A stretch of DNA of 64,000 nucleotides from Sphingobacterium detergens (GCF_003610355.1 NZ_RAPY01000001.1:1364001-1428000), one strand, 5' to 3'. Numbered from the stretch's first letter, positions 53,363 to 63,121 are shown. Numbers and translations are program-made. The notes: a model not told the origin generated them from the letters alone.

Positions 53363-54679
53363 TTATTCTTTAATTAGTGATTTTAACTCGCCATTCGATT
53401 TAATAATCTGTACTTCGGCTACCTTATAGTTCAATAAGCTTGTATTCAAGTTATTTTCTGCATCAGCCAATGCTCTTTCCGCATCCAGCAACTCCGTTAA
53501 AGTTGCCAAACCGTTGTTGAAATTGTTTTTTGTATCATCTAGGACACCTTTGGCCAATTTAACATTCCGACGATTGTTGTCGATGGTTAGCAAGCTGATC
53601 TTAATCTGAGATTTAGCATTTTCCTTTGCCAAACTAAGACCAAGCTTTGTATCTTCTAAATCGACCTGAGCCTGTCTGATCTGGATATCAGCCTGATTGA
53701 TTCTCGCTTTGGTAGTCCCACCTGTAAATATCGGCACCGAAAGATTAAGGCCGATACTCGAGGTTTTTGGCCAGTTAAAATTACCACCGATCGGAAATCC
53801 TTTACCAAAACCATTGAAACCAAAGTCAGCACCCAAGGATAATTTTGGATAAAGATCTGCCACTTTGGATTTCTTGTTCAAGTCATATAGTTCAATCTGC
53901 TTCTTCATCAGTTGTACCTCAGTCCGATTCTCAATATTGTCCGATTCCATTGCCAATACCGGATTGATCTCAAAAGTCTCGTTAGACAATTCAATATCTT
54001 CCTCAATTGATTTACCAATCGCAAATTTCAGCGCATTTTCCTTGATCTGCACAGCGCTGCTCGTCTGCTGTCTCTGTGCCTCCAGGTTGTTTACGTTGAC
54101 CACAAGACGATCAAGATCGATTTTTTTAGCCAGTCCAGCTTTGACAAGTCCTTCCGTTACCTCTTTAGTTTTAGTGGTACTCTGTAGATTATTTTCTATT
54201 GTTTGCAGTTTAAGATGTTCCTGGTAGATATCGTAGTAGGCATTAGCTACTTTTTCAATAACTTGCTCATCTGTTAACTGTGCATTTATCTGATAAAATT
54301 CTTTTGTTGTTTTGGCTGCTCTTAACCCTGTAAAAATCGACTGATTAAATAACTGCTGGTTGAGCGAAACCATCGCTGAGGAATTCCAGGCTTGGCCCAT
54401 TTTAGCAGTAATAATCTGATCTCCAAATTCTATTGCCATTTCCGGAATTAACACATTGTGTTTCAGGGAACCGTTTGCTGTAATTTGTGGCAATGCACTA
54501 CCTCTCACCTCATCAATCTGGTATTGTGAGTTTTCGAGATCCAATTTGGCTTTTTTAGCTTCCTTTTTATTCTGCAAAGCAAATTTGATCGCATCACTTA
54601 GGCTTAATTGCTGCTGTGCATGACTTTGGAAAACCATCGTACCTAATAAAAGGCTGGCTAGTATTCTGATTGTTTTCAT
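53363..54679 (-). CDS. TolC-family outer-membrane channel, system 2
   Basis: A 438-residue OEP-family channel. The signal peptide is MKTIRILASLLLGTMVFQSHA, cleaved before QQQL. Two OEP repeats contain long helices (TKEVTEGLVKAGLAKKIDLDRLVVNVNNLEAQRQQ and LAKGVLDDTKNNFNNGLATLTELLDAERALADAENNLNTSLLNYK). It forms the outer-membrane duct for this efflux system. It follows the tetR gene by 28 bases and precedes the adaptor by 14, so the regulator and all three structural genes probably share one promoter. Confidence 0.93.
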   Translation of the reverse strand: MKTIRILASLLLGTMVFQSHAQQQLSLSDAIKFALQNKKEAKKAKLDLENSQYQIDEVRGSALPQITANGSLKHNVLIPEMAIEFGDQIITAKMGQAWNSSAMVSLNQQLFNQSIFTGLRAAKTTKEFYQINAQLTDEQVIEKVANAYYDIYQEHLKLQTIENNLQSTTKTKEVTEGLVKAGLAKKIDLDRLVVNVNNLEAQRQQTSSAVQIKENALKFAIGKSIEEDIELSNETFEINPVLAMESDNIENRTEVQLMKKQIELYDLNKKSKVADLYPKLSLGADFGFNGFGKGFPIGGNFNWPKTSSIGLNLSVPIFTGGTTKARINQADIQIRQAQVDLEDTKLGLSLAKENAKSQIKISLLTIDNNRRNVKLAKGVLDDTKNNFNNGLATLTELLDAERALADAENNLNTSLLNYKVAEVQIIKSNGELKSLIKE

Positions 54680-54707
54680 TCCTAATTTATTTGTCCTAAT
54701 TTTATAT

Positions 54708-55307
54708 CTACTTTTTATTTATACCATTAAAAAACAGCTTAGTAGCCAGTTTTTGTTTCTGTAAAACTTCATCAAAACGATCCTGATTTGGTATTCCAGA
54801 AATGATATCGGAAATATTGCACATCAAGGATAAGCTCTTCATCAGTTCCACATAGATTTCCGCTGTTTCATAGAGATGCTCTTCATTGAGTTCTCCCTTC
54901 TCTGCGCCTACCTTAAGTATCTCATAAAGCGCCTGTACGTCGCGATTATGGAGACACTGAAAAAACTCCTGCATCGAAAGTCCTTTAATCCATTCCAGGT
55001 TTTCGTTCATATGCAACATATAATACTTGCGTACAAAAGCATCGCGTAATTCCAAAATCTTCATGATCAGATCGTAGGTTGTACCTTTATGCACAGCGAC
55101 CAACTTCTCTTCCTCTTCCCTGTACTCATCTGTCAAACGTATAATAACATCCCGTATAAGCGCATTTTTCTCCGAGTAATAATAATATAAATTCGCTTTG
55201 GTGATTTTTATATCCTCCGCAATCTCATTCATTGTTGTCTTACTAAAACCATAATGCATAAAGCGTCTTATAGCTGCATCAATGATCTGGTCTTTTCTAT
55301 CTTCCAT
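54708..55307 (-). CDS. TetR/AcrR-family regulator of efflux system 2
   Basis: A 199-residue repressor. The N-terminal helix-turn-helix is typical (RKDQIIDAAIRRFMHYGFSKTTMNEIAEDIKITKANLYYYYSEKNALIRDVI, ~4-55); the C-terminal ~140 residues are the helical ligand-binding and dimerisation domain, including a long segment MLHMNENLEWIKGLSMQEFFQCL. It is the first gene of the operon tetR-tolC-adaptor-pump. A near-perfect promoter lies at 55355-55385 and a 7-6-7 palindrome between that promoter and the start codon, suggesting autorepression relieved by an efflux substrate. The inducer is unknown. Confidence 0.93.
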   Translation of the reverse strand: MEDRKDQIIDAAIRRFMHYGFSKTTMNEIAEDIKITKANLYYYYSEKNALIRDVIIRLTDEYREEEEKLVAVHKGTTYDLIMKILELRDAFVRKYYMLHMNENLEWIKGLSMQEFFQCLHNRDVQALYEILKVGAEKGELNEEHLYETAEIYVELMKSLSLMCNISDIISGIPNQDRFDEVLQKQKLATKLFFNGINKK

Positions 55308-55329
55308 TCTTCAAAAAACTCCTTTCTAC

Positions 55330-55349
55330 TTTCTGACTTTTATCAGAAA
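55330..55349. promoter_or_regulatory. Candidate TetR operator
   Basis: The palindrome TTTCTGA-N6-TCAGAAA has exact 7-base arms (55330-55336, 55343-55349). It sits immediately downstream of the -7 element, over the expected transcription start, and 22 bases before the tetR start. Confidence 0.6.
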
Positions 55350-55354
55350 TTGTT

Positions 55355-55385
55355 CAAAAATATAAAAAGTAACTTCTCGTACAAA
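55355..55385 (-). promoter_or_regulatory. Consensus Bacteroidota promoter of the tetR-efflux operon
   Basis: On the minus strand TTTG (55385-55382), exactly 19 bases, then TATTTTTG (55362-55355), which matches TTTG-N19-TAnnTTTG without mismatch. Confidence 0.75.
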
Positions 55386-55424
55386 ATATATTTTGAAATC
55401 GCTATTAATTTGATATTTAGTTGA

Positions 55425-55460
55425 CAACAAAAAAAGGCAAACTTTGGAAGTTTGCCTTTT
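55425..55460 (-). terminator. Terminator of the Nudix-regulator gene
   Basis: A 13-bp stem AAAAGGCAAACTT/AAGTTTGCCTTTT (55432-55444, 55448-55460), three-base loop, T-run on the minus strand, 20 bases past the stop. Confidence 0.92.
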
Positions 55461-55479
55461 CTTAATAACTCAGATTTTA

Positions 55480-56151
55480 TTAAAACGCTACAGTATTCTG
55501 GAAATGTTTGAGGAATTTTCTTTTGTCCAGTTTATACAACCTTGCAGCCCGATAAGCGACACCGGTCTGGACTTCATCCAACTCCTTCAGGAAGCCATAA
55601 TTCTGCATTTTCTTTCGAAAATTGCGTTTATCCAATGTTTTATTTAAAATCCCTTCATACACCAATTGCAATTGGGTCAGGGTAAATTTTTCAGGTAACA
55701 ATTCAAAAGCAATCGGTTTGTAGGCTAAACGACGCTGCAATCTTTCCAAACATAAATCCAAAATCTGCTTATGGTCAAATGCCAATTCTGGAACATTTCT
55801 AACGGGAAACCATTTCGCCTGCTTCATGTAGTTTGTAACAGGCTTTGTTTTCAGTTTTGTACTATCAAGCTGGACCAGGGCATAGTAAGCCACTGTCAGA
55901 ATACGTCCTTTTGGGTGCCGTTTCAAGCCCGCAAAAGAATGCAATTGATCCATAAATACATCCTTCAAACCTGTATTTTCATACAAAATTCTCTTCACGG
56001 CATCTTCCATCTCTTCGTCATTATCCACGAAGAAGCCTGGCAATGCCCACCAATCCTTAAAAGGATATTCATTTCTTTCAGCCAAAAGAACCTTTAATTC
56101 TCCTTCATGAAAGCCTAATATGACGCAGTCTACGGTAAAATTACTATACAA
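55480..56151 (-). CDS. Nudix-domain transcriptional regulator (NrtR/AraR-like) with degenerate Nudix box
   Basis: A 223-residue protein. The N-terminal Nudix fold (~1-140; FTVDCVILGFHEGELKVLLAERNEYPFKDWWALPGFFVDNDEEMEDAVKRILYENTGL) is followed by a winged-helix domain (~150-220; LPEKFTLTQLQLVYEGILNKTLDKRNFRKKMQNYGFL). This is the layout of NrtR-type regulators. The Nudix box departs from G-x5-E-x7-REUxEExGU: the second Gly is Phe and two glutamates of REUxEE are Ile and Asn, so hydrolysis is unlikely and ligand sensing probable. The start is TTG at 56151; no in-frame ATG exists before residue 47. It is divergent from the pfkA operon, with a palindrome between them. Target and ligand are inferred. 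Confidence 0.87.
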   Translation of the reverse strand: MYSNFTVDCVILGFHEGELKVLLAERNEYPFKDWWALPGFFVDNDEEMEDAVKRILYENTGLKDVFMDQLHSFAGLKRHPKGRILTVAYYALVQLDSTKLKTKPVTNYMKQAKWFPVRNVPELAFDHKQILDLCLERLQRRLAYKPIAFELLPEKFTLTQLQLVYEGILNKTLDKRNFRKKMQNYGFLKELDEVQTGVAYRAARLYKLDKRKFLKHFQNTVAF

Positions 56152-56278
56152 AACTTCTAAATTTATTTATGTGCAATATACTGAGCTAAATTTATTGGCT
56201 ACTAATCATCGGGTTACCTGTAACAATTATACGCTTCCTAAACGTGATGCGCAAAAAAATAATGAAAAATTTATTCAA

Positions 56279-56295
56279 AGTGTAGAATATACACT
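56279..56295. promoter_or_regulatory. Palindrome AGTGTA-N5-TACACT upstream of pfkA
   Basis: An exact 6-5-6 palindrome between the Nudix regulator and pfkA, 38 bases before the pfkA start, overlapping the expected -33 region of a -7-like TATATTCG (56306-56313). The motif recurs upstream of the sugar locus at 32634-32650. Candidate operator of the adjacent regulator. Confidence 0.55.
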
Positions 56296-56333
56296 ATAAA
56301 AATCTTATATTCGTAGAACCTAAAATATAGAGT

Positions 56334-57314
56334 GTGATAAAAGAAATAAAAAAAATAGGCGTATTAACATCTGGCGGTGACGCCCCCGGCATGAATGCTT
56401 GCATTCGTGCAGTTGTCCGTACAGCGCTTCACAAAGGCCTTCAGGTTACTGGAATTTACCAGGGCTATCAGGGTTTGATTGACGCAAATTTCAAAGAAAT
56501 GGATACCCGCTCTGTGAGCAACATCATACAGCGTGGTGGTACAATACTAAAAACAGCTCGTTGTCTTGAGTTTAAAACAACTGAAGGACGAAAAATCGCA
56601 TACGACAATTTAAAAGCAGCAGAAATAGATGCATTGGTGGTCATTGGTGGTGACGGGACTTTTACTGGTGCAAATTTTTTCTCCAAAGAATTTGAGATTC
56701 CTATTGTAGGAATTCCCGGAACGATTGACAACGACCTTTACGGATCTGACTATACCATTGGTTATGATACAGCCAACAATACTGTTATCGAGGCCATTGA
56801 CAAAATCAGAGATACGGCAGCATCACATGAGCGCCTCTTTTTTGTTGAAGTAATGGGTAGAGATTCCGGATGCATTGCATTAAACGCCGGAATTGCCGGT
56901 GGTGCAGAAGCAATCTTGCTTCCAGAAAAAGAGACGGCTATAGATGATTTGATCAGCCATTTGGAAGATGGAGCCATCAAAAAGAAATCTTCGTCCATTG
57001 TTATTGTCGCAGAAGGTGATCAAAACGGAGGTGCTTATTATGTCGCAAAAAAAGTAAAGGAAAAATTTGATCATTACGACACGAAAGTTAGTATATTAGG
57101 GCATTTACAACGTGGTGGATCTCCAACGAGTTTTGACCGCGTGCTGGCTAGTCGATTGGGTTTTGCTGCCGTTAATGAAATTTTGGCGGGAAACACGCGG
57201 ATCACTGTTGGTCTCCGTGGCAATGAAATCAAAACTACTCCAATCGAAGAGGCAATCAGCAATAAGGAAATTAAACTTAGCCCTGATCTATTGGAAATGG
57301 CTGAGATTTTATAA
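56334..57314 (+). CDS. pfkA: ATP-dependent 6-phosphofructokinase
   Basis: A 326-residue glycolytic enzyme converting fructose-6-phosphate to the 1,6-bisphosphate. The start is GTG (56334). Diagnostic segments are IGVLTSGGDAPGMNACIRAVVR (ATP loop), LVVIGGDGTFTGA, the catalytic PGTIDNDLYGSDYTIGYDTA (Asp base), MGRDSGCIALNAGIAGGAEA and LGHLQRGGSPTSFDRVLASRLG. The Gly in GGDGT favours ATP rather than pyrophosphate as donor. It leads a pfkA - kinase-like - gapA operon with 18- and 4-base gaps. A palindrome 38 bases upstream suggests specific sugar control. Confidence 0.97.
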   Translation: MIKEIKKIGVLTSGGDAPGMNACIRAVVRTALHKGLQVTGIYQGYQGLIDANFKEMDTRSVSNIIQRGGTILKTARCLEFKTTEGRKIAYDNLKAAEIDALVVIGGDGTFTGANFFSKEFEIPIVGIPGTIDNDLYGSDYTIGYDTANNTVIEAIDKIRDTAASHERLFFVEVMGRDSGCIALNAGIAGGAEAILLPEKETAIDDLISHLEDGAIKKKSSSIVIVAEGDQNGGAYYVAKKVKEKFDHYDTKVSILGHLQRGGSPTSFDRVLASRLGFAAVNEILAGNTRITVGLRGNEIKTTPIEEAISNKEIKLSPDLLEMAEIL

Positions 57315-57332
57315 TAAAAAATAAAGCAGACT

Positions 57333-59187
<1,855 letters not shown>

Positions 59188-59210
59188 TAAGATCCACCTC
59201 GACAATATTA

Positions 59211-59244
59211 AAGGGCTATTCAGATCGAATAGCCCTTATTTTTT
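59211..59244 (+). terminator. Terminator of the pfkA-gapA operon
   Basis: An 11-bp perfect stem AAGGGCTATTC/GAATAGCCCTT (59211-59221, 59227-59237), five-base loop, T-run. Confidence 0.93.
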
Positions 59245-59362
59245 CCGCTTAGGAATCAGCGGGTTGGCGTTTAAACGCAAAAAAAAGCACTTTTGCCTTT
59301 TGTATTTCAAATAATCCCTCTATATTTGCAGCATCAATAAGGCAAACAGCTAACATTGAAAA

Positions 59363-59435
59363 GGTGCCATAGCTCAGTTGGTAGAGCAAAGGACTGAAAA
59401 TCCTTGTGTCGCTGGTTCGAATCCAGCTGGCACCA
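59363..59435 (+). tRNA. tRNA-Phe (anticodon GAA)
   Basis: 73 bases folding as a full cloverleaf: acceptor GGTGCCA/TGGCACC, D-arm GCTC/GAGC, anticodon arm AAGGA-CTGAAAA-TCCTT with GAA, T-arm with TTCGAAT, discriminator A. CCA is not encoded. Confidence 0.97.
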
Positions 59436-59487
59436 CCGAAAGAAACAGAACGCGACGTTCTGGAATACTTTGAAAAATAATTCCAAT

Positions 59488-59560
59488 GCGAAAATAGCTC
59501 AGCTGGTAGAGCACAACCTTGCCAAGGTTGGGGTCGCGAGTTCGAATCTCGTTTTTCGCT
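59488..59560 (+). tRNA. tRNA-Gly (anticodon GCC)
   Basis: 73 bases: acceptor GCGAAAA/TTTTCGC, anticodon arm CAACC-TTGCCAA-GGTTG with GCC, T-loop TTCGAAT, discriminator T. CCA is not encoded. Confidence 0.97.
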
Positions 59561-59565
59561 CACCT

Positions 59566-59650
59566 GCCTAGGTGGTGGAACTGGTAGACACGCAGGACTT
59601 AAAATCCTGTTCCCGTTAAGGGAGTGCGGGTTCGATTCCCGCCCTAGGTA
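59566..59650 (+). tRNA. tRNA-Leu (anticodon TAA)
   Basis: 85 bases, class II with a long variable arm (TTCCCGTTAAGGGAG). Acceptor GCCTAGG pairs with CCTAGGT with one G-T pair; anticodon arm CAGGA-CTTAAAA-TCCTG with TAA; T-loop TTCGATT; discriminator A. Confidence 0.97.
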
Positions 59651-59686
59651 CAAGAAAGCTCATCAGTCGGTGGGCTTTTCTTGTTA
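59651..59686 (+). terminator. Terminator of the tRNA cluster
   Basis: CAAGAAAGCTCATC pairs imperfectly with GGTGGGCTTTTCTTG (59651-59664, 59669-59683), immediately after tRNA-Leu. Confidence 0.7.
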
Positions 59687-59902
59687 TTAAAGGGTCTTAC
59701 CCCTATTGCTCCAATTTTATTATTCACCTCACTAATTTACTTTTTTCGGTCTGCTAGAGCAGTTACATTTTCCTGTACTTATAAAAGCATTTTGATACAG
59801 CATAATCGTTTCTGGTCATTTAAATTATTATATTTATTAAGGTCTTACACGATAAGTACCTCGTCTCTTAAACAAGTTCGTCGTTTACAGATTTAGGTTA
59901 TT
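59687..59902. other. Gene-free AT-rich stretch after the tRNA cluster
   Basis: No credible gene. TTATTAA followed by GGTCTTAC occurs twice (59685-59700 with two extra bases between, and 59834-59848), framing ~150 bases. No copy of the tRNA-Leu 3' end was seen, so no att site is supported. Confidence 0.3.
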
Positions 59903-60577
59903 ATGGAGAAATATCAAGTAGATTTTAGTAAAACTGCCCATTTCAGGGGCATCCGTATATTATTTGAATTTCTGGAAGAAGGTCTGGATCATGCACAGGA
60001 AAATGGAATTAAAGAAATCTGCGTCTGGGCCGACAGTGATTCGAGCAAGCATGTAGTCAATTTTGATTTTTTAAAAGACAGAGATTTTATTGAAACATTC
60101 CACTGGCTTGTTCCGATGTCCAAAAAGTCCAGTATTGATGGGTTGAAATATTTATCTGGTTTGAAAAACCTGCGCTGGAACGGCGCCAGTGACTTTAACC
60201 TCAACCTTGCAATTTTCCCTGCTTTAGAAGAACTGAATATAGGTTATGGTCCGAAAATAAGCGGCTGGGAAAATCTGACATCGCTAAAAAAATTGCTGAT
60301 TGGCAGTGTTAAAACCAGTGACCTTTCTCTACTGCAGCAAGCCATTAACCTAGAATACCTGCGCATTATCGGGGGGACGTTTACTACAATTGCAGGTCTT
60401 GAAAACTGTAAAAAACTAGAAACGCTATTCCTGCAAAAATGTACCACACTAATAACGCTTCAGCCAACTATTCGCAATTTGGATAACCTGGTACAGCTGA
60501 ACCTCGAAGGTTGCAAAAAAGTAAATGTGGAGCAGGAATTAGCAGATCTGGACATTATGTATATTTCCATTATCTGA
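59903..60577 (+). CDS. Leucine-rich-repeat protein of unknown function
   Basis: A 224-residue soluble protein without signal peptide. From ~residue 75 it has consecutive leucine-rich units of about 22 residues (LKYLSGLKNLRWNGASDFNLNLAIFPALEELNIGYGPKISGWENLTSLKKLLIG, INLEYLRIIGGTFTTIAGLENCKKLETLFLQKC, LDNLVQLNLEGCKK). The N-terminal ~70 residues are acidic and unrelated to anything I recognise. Such cytoplasmic LRR proteins usually bind proteins and are common among immunity or accessory genes; no toxin is adjacent. It stands alone between a tRNA cluster and a PQQ-repeat lipoprotein, which suggests an accessory insertion. Confidence 0.75.
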   Translation: MEKYQVDFSKTAHFRGIRILFEFLEEGLDHAQENGIKEICVWADSDSSKHVVNFDFLKDRDFIETFHWLVPMSKKSSIDGLKYLSGLKNLRWNGASDFNLNLAIFPALEELNIGYGPKISGWENLTSLKKLLIGSVKTSDLSLLQQAINLEYLRIIGGTFTTIAGLENCKKLETLFLQKCTTLITLQPTIRNLDNLVQLNLEGCKKVNVEQELADLDIMYISII

Positions 60578-60678
60578 AGAAATAATATTTAAAACAGGTA
60601 TTAGATTAAATACCTTACTAAATATGATTATTTGGGTACATGATTGAAAAAACATCTTGATGGCACAAACTTAAAACC

Positions 60679-60756
60679 ATGGAAAATCTTGAAGTACGAG
60701 TTTATGGATCATCTAAGGAAGCCCTATCTTATAACTTTTTAAACAAATATCAATGA
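60679..60756 (+). CDS. Possible 25-codon upstream reading frame overlapping the next start
   Basis: An ATG at 60679 opens a short frame (MENLEVRVYGSS...NKYQ) whose TGA overlaps the ATG of the PQQ-repeat lipoprotein gene as ATGA at 60753-60756. This is the geometry of translational coupling. The peptide has no recognisable family and may be a leader peptide, a remnant of a larger gene, or chance. Confidence 0.3.
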   Translation: MENLEVRVYGSSKEALSYNFLNKYQ

Positions 60757-61976
60757 CAAAATTTATATCCACCTTTTTTTCAGCCCTTTTCGTTTTATTA
60801 GTGGTGTCTTGTAACCCTACAACCTCGAATCAAACCGGCAATGAACATTCCGGAAAAGCAAATAACGATAGCTCGCTTATTATTTATGCTGCAGATGGCT
60901 CGGTGACCTCTTACAATCTTGAACTCAAGAAGCAAAATTGGGAATATAAAAACCCAGGTGAAGTGGTGAACTGGGATAATACTTTTACAATCGAAAATGA
61001 CCTGGTATATGTCCCCTTTTCAAAAGGAACTGTGGTGGCTTTAAATGCTCGGAATGGCGAGATAAAATGGACAAGGCAATTGTTATCAGGACAGGATTTA
61101 AGCGGGTTAAAAGATGCCAGAAATGAAGCTATCGATAGCTCCTACGTAATAACCGGGCAATCCGCTATGGTGGATAAGGATAAAATCTATATCTCGGCAA
61201 GAAATAGCCGTTTGTATGCTCTCGATAAAAATGATGGTAAAATACTGTGGAAGGCAGCACTTAACAACAGTTATACAAATTACCCACCGTTATCTATGGA
61301 AGGTTTCCTCTATACTAATAATGCTACCTTCCTTTATAAATTTGATACAAAAGACGGCAAACAGATCTGGCAAAAGGAGTTTCAAAAACATCCGTTAAAT
61401 GCTGAGCCGGTAAGCGATGGCAAGCATATTTACACCAGTGACAGTTTTACCGAATTATATGCCACAGGGCAAGATTCCAGACAGCAATGGAAATTTAAAA
61501 GTGCTACAGATGGGGGGCTGACCTATGATCATTTGGTTCTTGGTAGCGGTATCGTCTATGTAATGAATGGAGATCTAAAGGATAATACAACAATAATAGG
61601 GGTATCAACATCCAATGGCGCCAAAAAGTGGTCTTCTGTAATTGAAAATGAAACAGTTACTTATTTTACACTCATAGGAGACACAATTTATGCCTATTCC
61701 GATGAGACTCTTATTGTGCTTGATGCACAAACCGGAGAACAACAATTCAAAGGCGAATTCCCATCCTTTGACCAACCTGGTCAGGAAAACGCTATTTCTA
61801 ATATTGTAGAGAAAGAACCTGGCATCATTATGTTCCTAAGCAATAACGGATTGGTAAGCTTTGAGACAGCAACAGGTGAATTCTCCATTGATTATGGAAT
61901 ACAGGCGCCACAGTCCATTTTTCCGCGCAATGTAACATGGATTTCACTTTTGCCAGCTAAATTATCAATGAAATAG
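60753..61976 (+). CDS. Lipoprotein with PQQ-like beta-propeller repeats
   Basis: A 407-residue lipoprotein: signal MTKFISTFFSALFVLLVVSC with a lipobox ending at Cys20, then a Ser/Asn-rich linker. From ~residue 40 come repeating blades of the PQQ_2/BamB type (VVALNARNGEIKWTRQL, LYALDKNDGKILWKAAL, LYKFDTKDGKQIWQKEF, IIGVSTSNGAKKWSSVI, LIVLDAQTGEQQFKGEF). Each has the A/D-x-(D/N)-G-x-x-x-W closing motif. PQQ binding is not implied; BamB-like proteins use the propeller as a scaffold. No dehydrogenase or Bam gene is adjacent. It may be translated together with the overlapping short upstream frame. Confidence 0.85.
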   Translation: MTKFISTFFSALFVLLVVSCNPTTSNQTGNEHSGKANNDSSLIIYAADGSVTSYNLELKKQNWEYKNPGEVVNWDNTFTIENDLVYVPFSKGTVVALNARNGEIKWTRQLLSGQDLSGLKDARNEAIDSSYVITGQSAMVDKDKIYISARNSRLYALDKNDGKILWKAALNNSYTNYPPLSMEGFLYTNNATFLYKFDTKDGKQIWQKEFQKHPLNAEPVSDGKHIYTSDSFTELYATGQDSRQQWKFKSATDGGLTYDHLVLGSGIVYVMNGDLKDNTTIIGVSTSNGAKKWSSVIENETVTYFTLIGDTIYAYSDETLIVLDAQTGEQQFKGEFPSFDQPGQENAISNIVEKEPGIIMFLSNNGLVSFETATGEFSIDYGIQAPQSIFPRNVTWISLLPAKLSMK

Positions 61977-62153
61977 AAGATAGTTGCTAGTCGTTCTATC
62001 CGTTTCCAAATATCCTACCAAATCGAAAAAATATCGCTTTGGTACTTAAATCAGTAAATGATGAATTTAATAGGTCTTCAGATTTAGATAAGGAAATAGC
62101 CATAATTGATTAAGAATTATAGCTCACTTCTCTTCAGATTGCGATGCTTTACT
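61977..62153 (+). other. Intergenic stretch with a possible coding remnant
   Basis: A frame of about 40 codons without an ATG runs from after a TAG near 61992 to a TAA near 62112 and reads like protein (…NIALVLKSVNDEF…DKEIAIID). It may be the tail of a lost gene. No other feature is seen. Confidence 0.25.
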
Positions 62154-63107
62154 TTAAATTTCATTCACCGCCATTACGCGCGCTTTATAAAGATCTATTT
62201 TCTGATAAATCTTGTTAAAAAACATTTTCTTATCCCGTGTTCCGGCCGTATTTAACAACCTGGAATTTTTAAGTTGATGCTGATAAAAGTTTGACGCATG
62301 CTGGCAAGTATCTGTATCGTTTGTAATGAAATACCCAAGCATCGTATGGGGAACAAATAGCGATTTTCTGTCCTTGTTTCCAACCAAAACATTATTGTTT
62401 AAGATCAATAGTTCGTGGTAATATAGTTGGTACTGATCGTTATTTGGAATACATTTTTTTTCCAATGAAAACACCAGCTCCTTTATCTGGTCACAGAGAA
62501 TCTTCCCATTGTCAGCCGTCAATAGGCCTGCTTGGGAAAAATACATAATCTGCTGTAGCGTACTATTGATTGTCGTATCATTCCAGATCTCTTTTACCCT
62601 GATGGACGAATAATAATCATTCAGCTTTTGCCCCCGATTATCCATCGGTGTTTTTGACAAAAACGACTCAAAAGACACCTCCAACTCATCAGGGCTCAAT
62701 AAATTGAGCCAGACATACCGCTTAAAACGAGATAATAATCCTGTATTTATCGTATAGAAGATCGGTATATCCTTAGCAGAATAATACAAGGACGTCTCCA
62801 GATTGGGCTTAAATTCTGTTAACGACTTAAAGGAATTCTCAAGGTAATTTGACAGGTCATTGAATGACTGGATTTCCGTTGTCCTTTTCACTAAAATATG
62901 ATCACTGTTCTGAAATAGCTTATCCAAAGAAAGTGAAAAGTGATTCGCTAGTTGTACTGTTTCCTCGATTGAAAATTTACTCTTCATCGAAATTCGCCGA
63001 TGCGCCGCATCATAGCTAATATCAAGAGCACCTGCTATAGCCTCGATGATGGACTTCGTTGCATCTATTTTTCGTTGTATTTCCTGGATCAGTTTTTCTT
63101 GATACAT
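62154..63107 (-). CDS. Helix-turn-helix regulator with large C-terminal sensor region
   Basis: A 317-residue protein. I use the ATG at 63107 (MYQEKLIQEIQRKI) because the longer open frame runs across likely operators. Residues ~1-75 look like a Cro/XRE- or BetR-like helix-turn-helix (IIEAIAGALDISYDAAHRRISMKSKFSIEETVQLANHFSLSLDKLF). The remaining ~240 residues are mostly helical and Tyr/Leu-rich, of a kind found in Bacteroidota regulators but without an assigned ligand. It is divergent from HMG-CoA reductase with 126 bases between starts, and repeated palindromic sites lie next to both candidate -7 elements. Control of the mevalonate gene and of itself is inferred. Confidence 0.75.
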   Translation of the reverse strand: MYQEKLIQEIQRKIDATKSIIEAIAGALDISYDAAHRRISMKSKFSIEETVQLANHFSLSLDKLFQNSDHILVKRTTEIQSFNDLSNYLENSFKSLTEFKPNLETSLYYSAKDIPIFYTINTGLLSRFKRYVWLNLLSPDELEVSFESFLSKTPMDNRGQKLNDYYSSIRVKEIWNDTTINSTLQQIMYFSQAGLLTADNGKILCDQIKELVFSLEKKCIPNNDQYQLYYHELLILNNNVLVGNKDRKSLFVPHTMLGYFITNDTDTCQHASNFYQHQLKNSRLLNTAGTRDKKMFFNKIYQKIDLYKARVMAVNEI

Positions 63108-63121
63108 AGGCCTGTTGGTTT

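Noticed and set aside
59249..59653. 134-residue open frame on the minus strand across the tRNA genes
   Set aside because: It is the antisense of three tRNAs; phrases such as RDSNSRPQP and SWIRTSDTR are the well-known artefactual translation of tRNA clusters.
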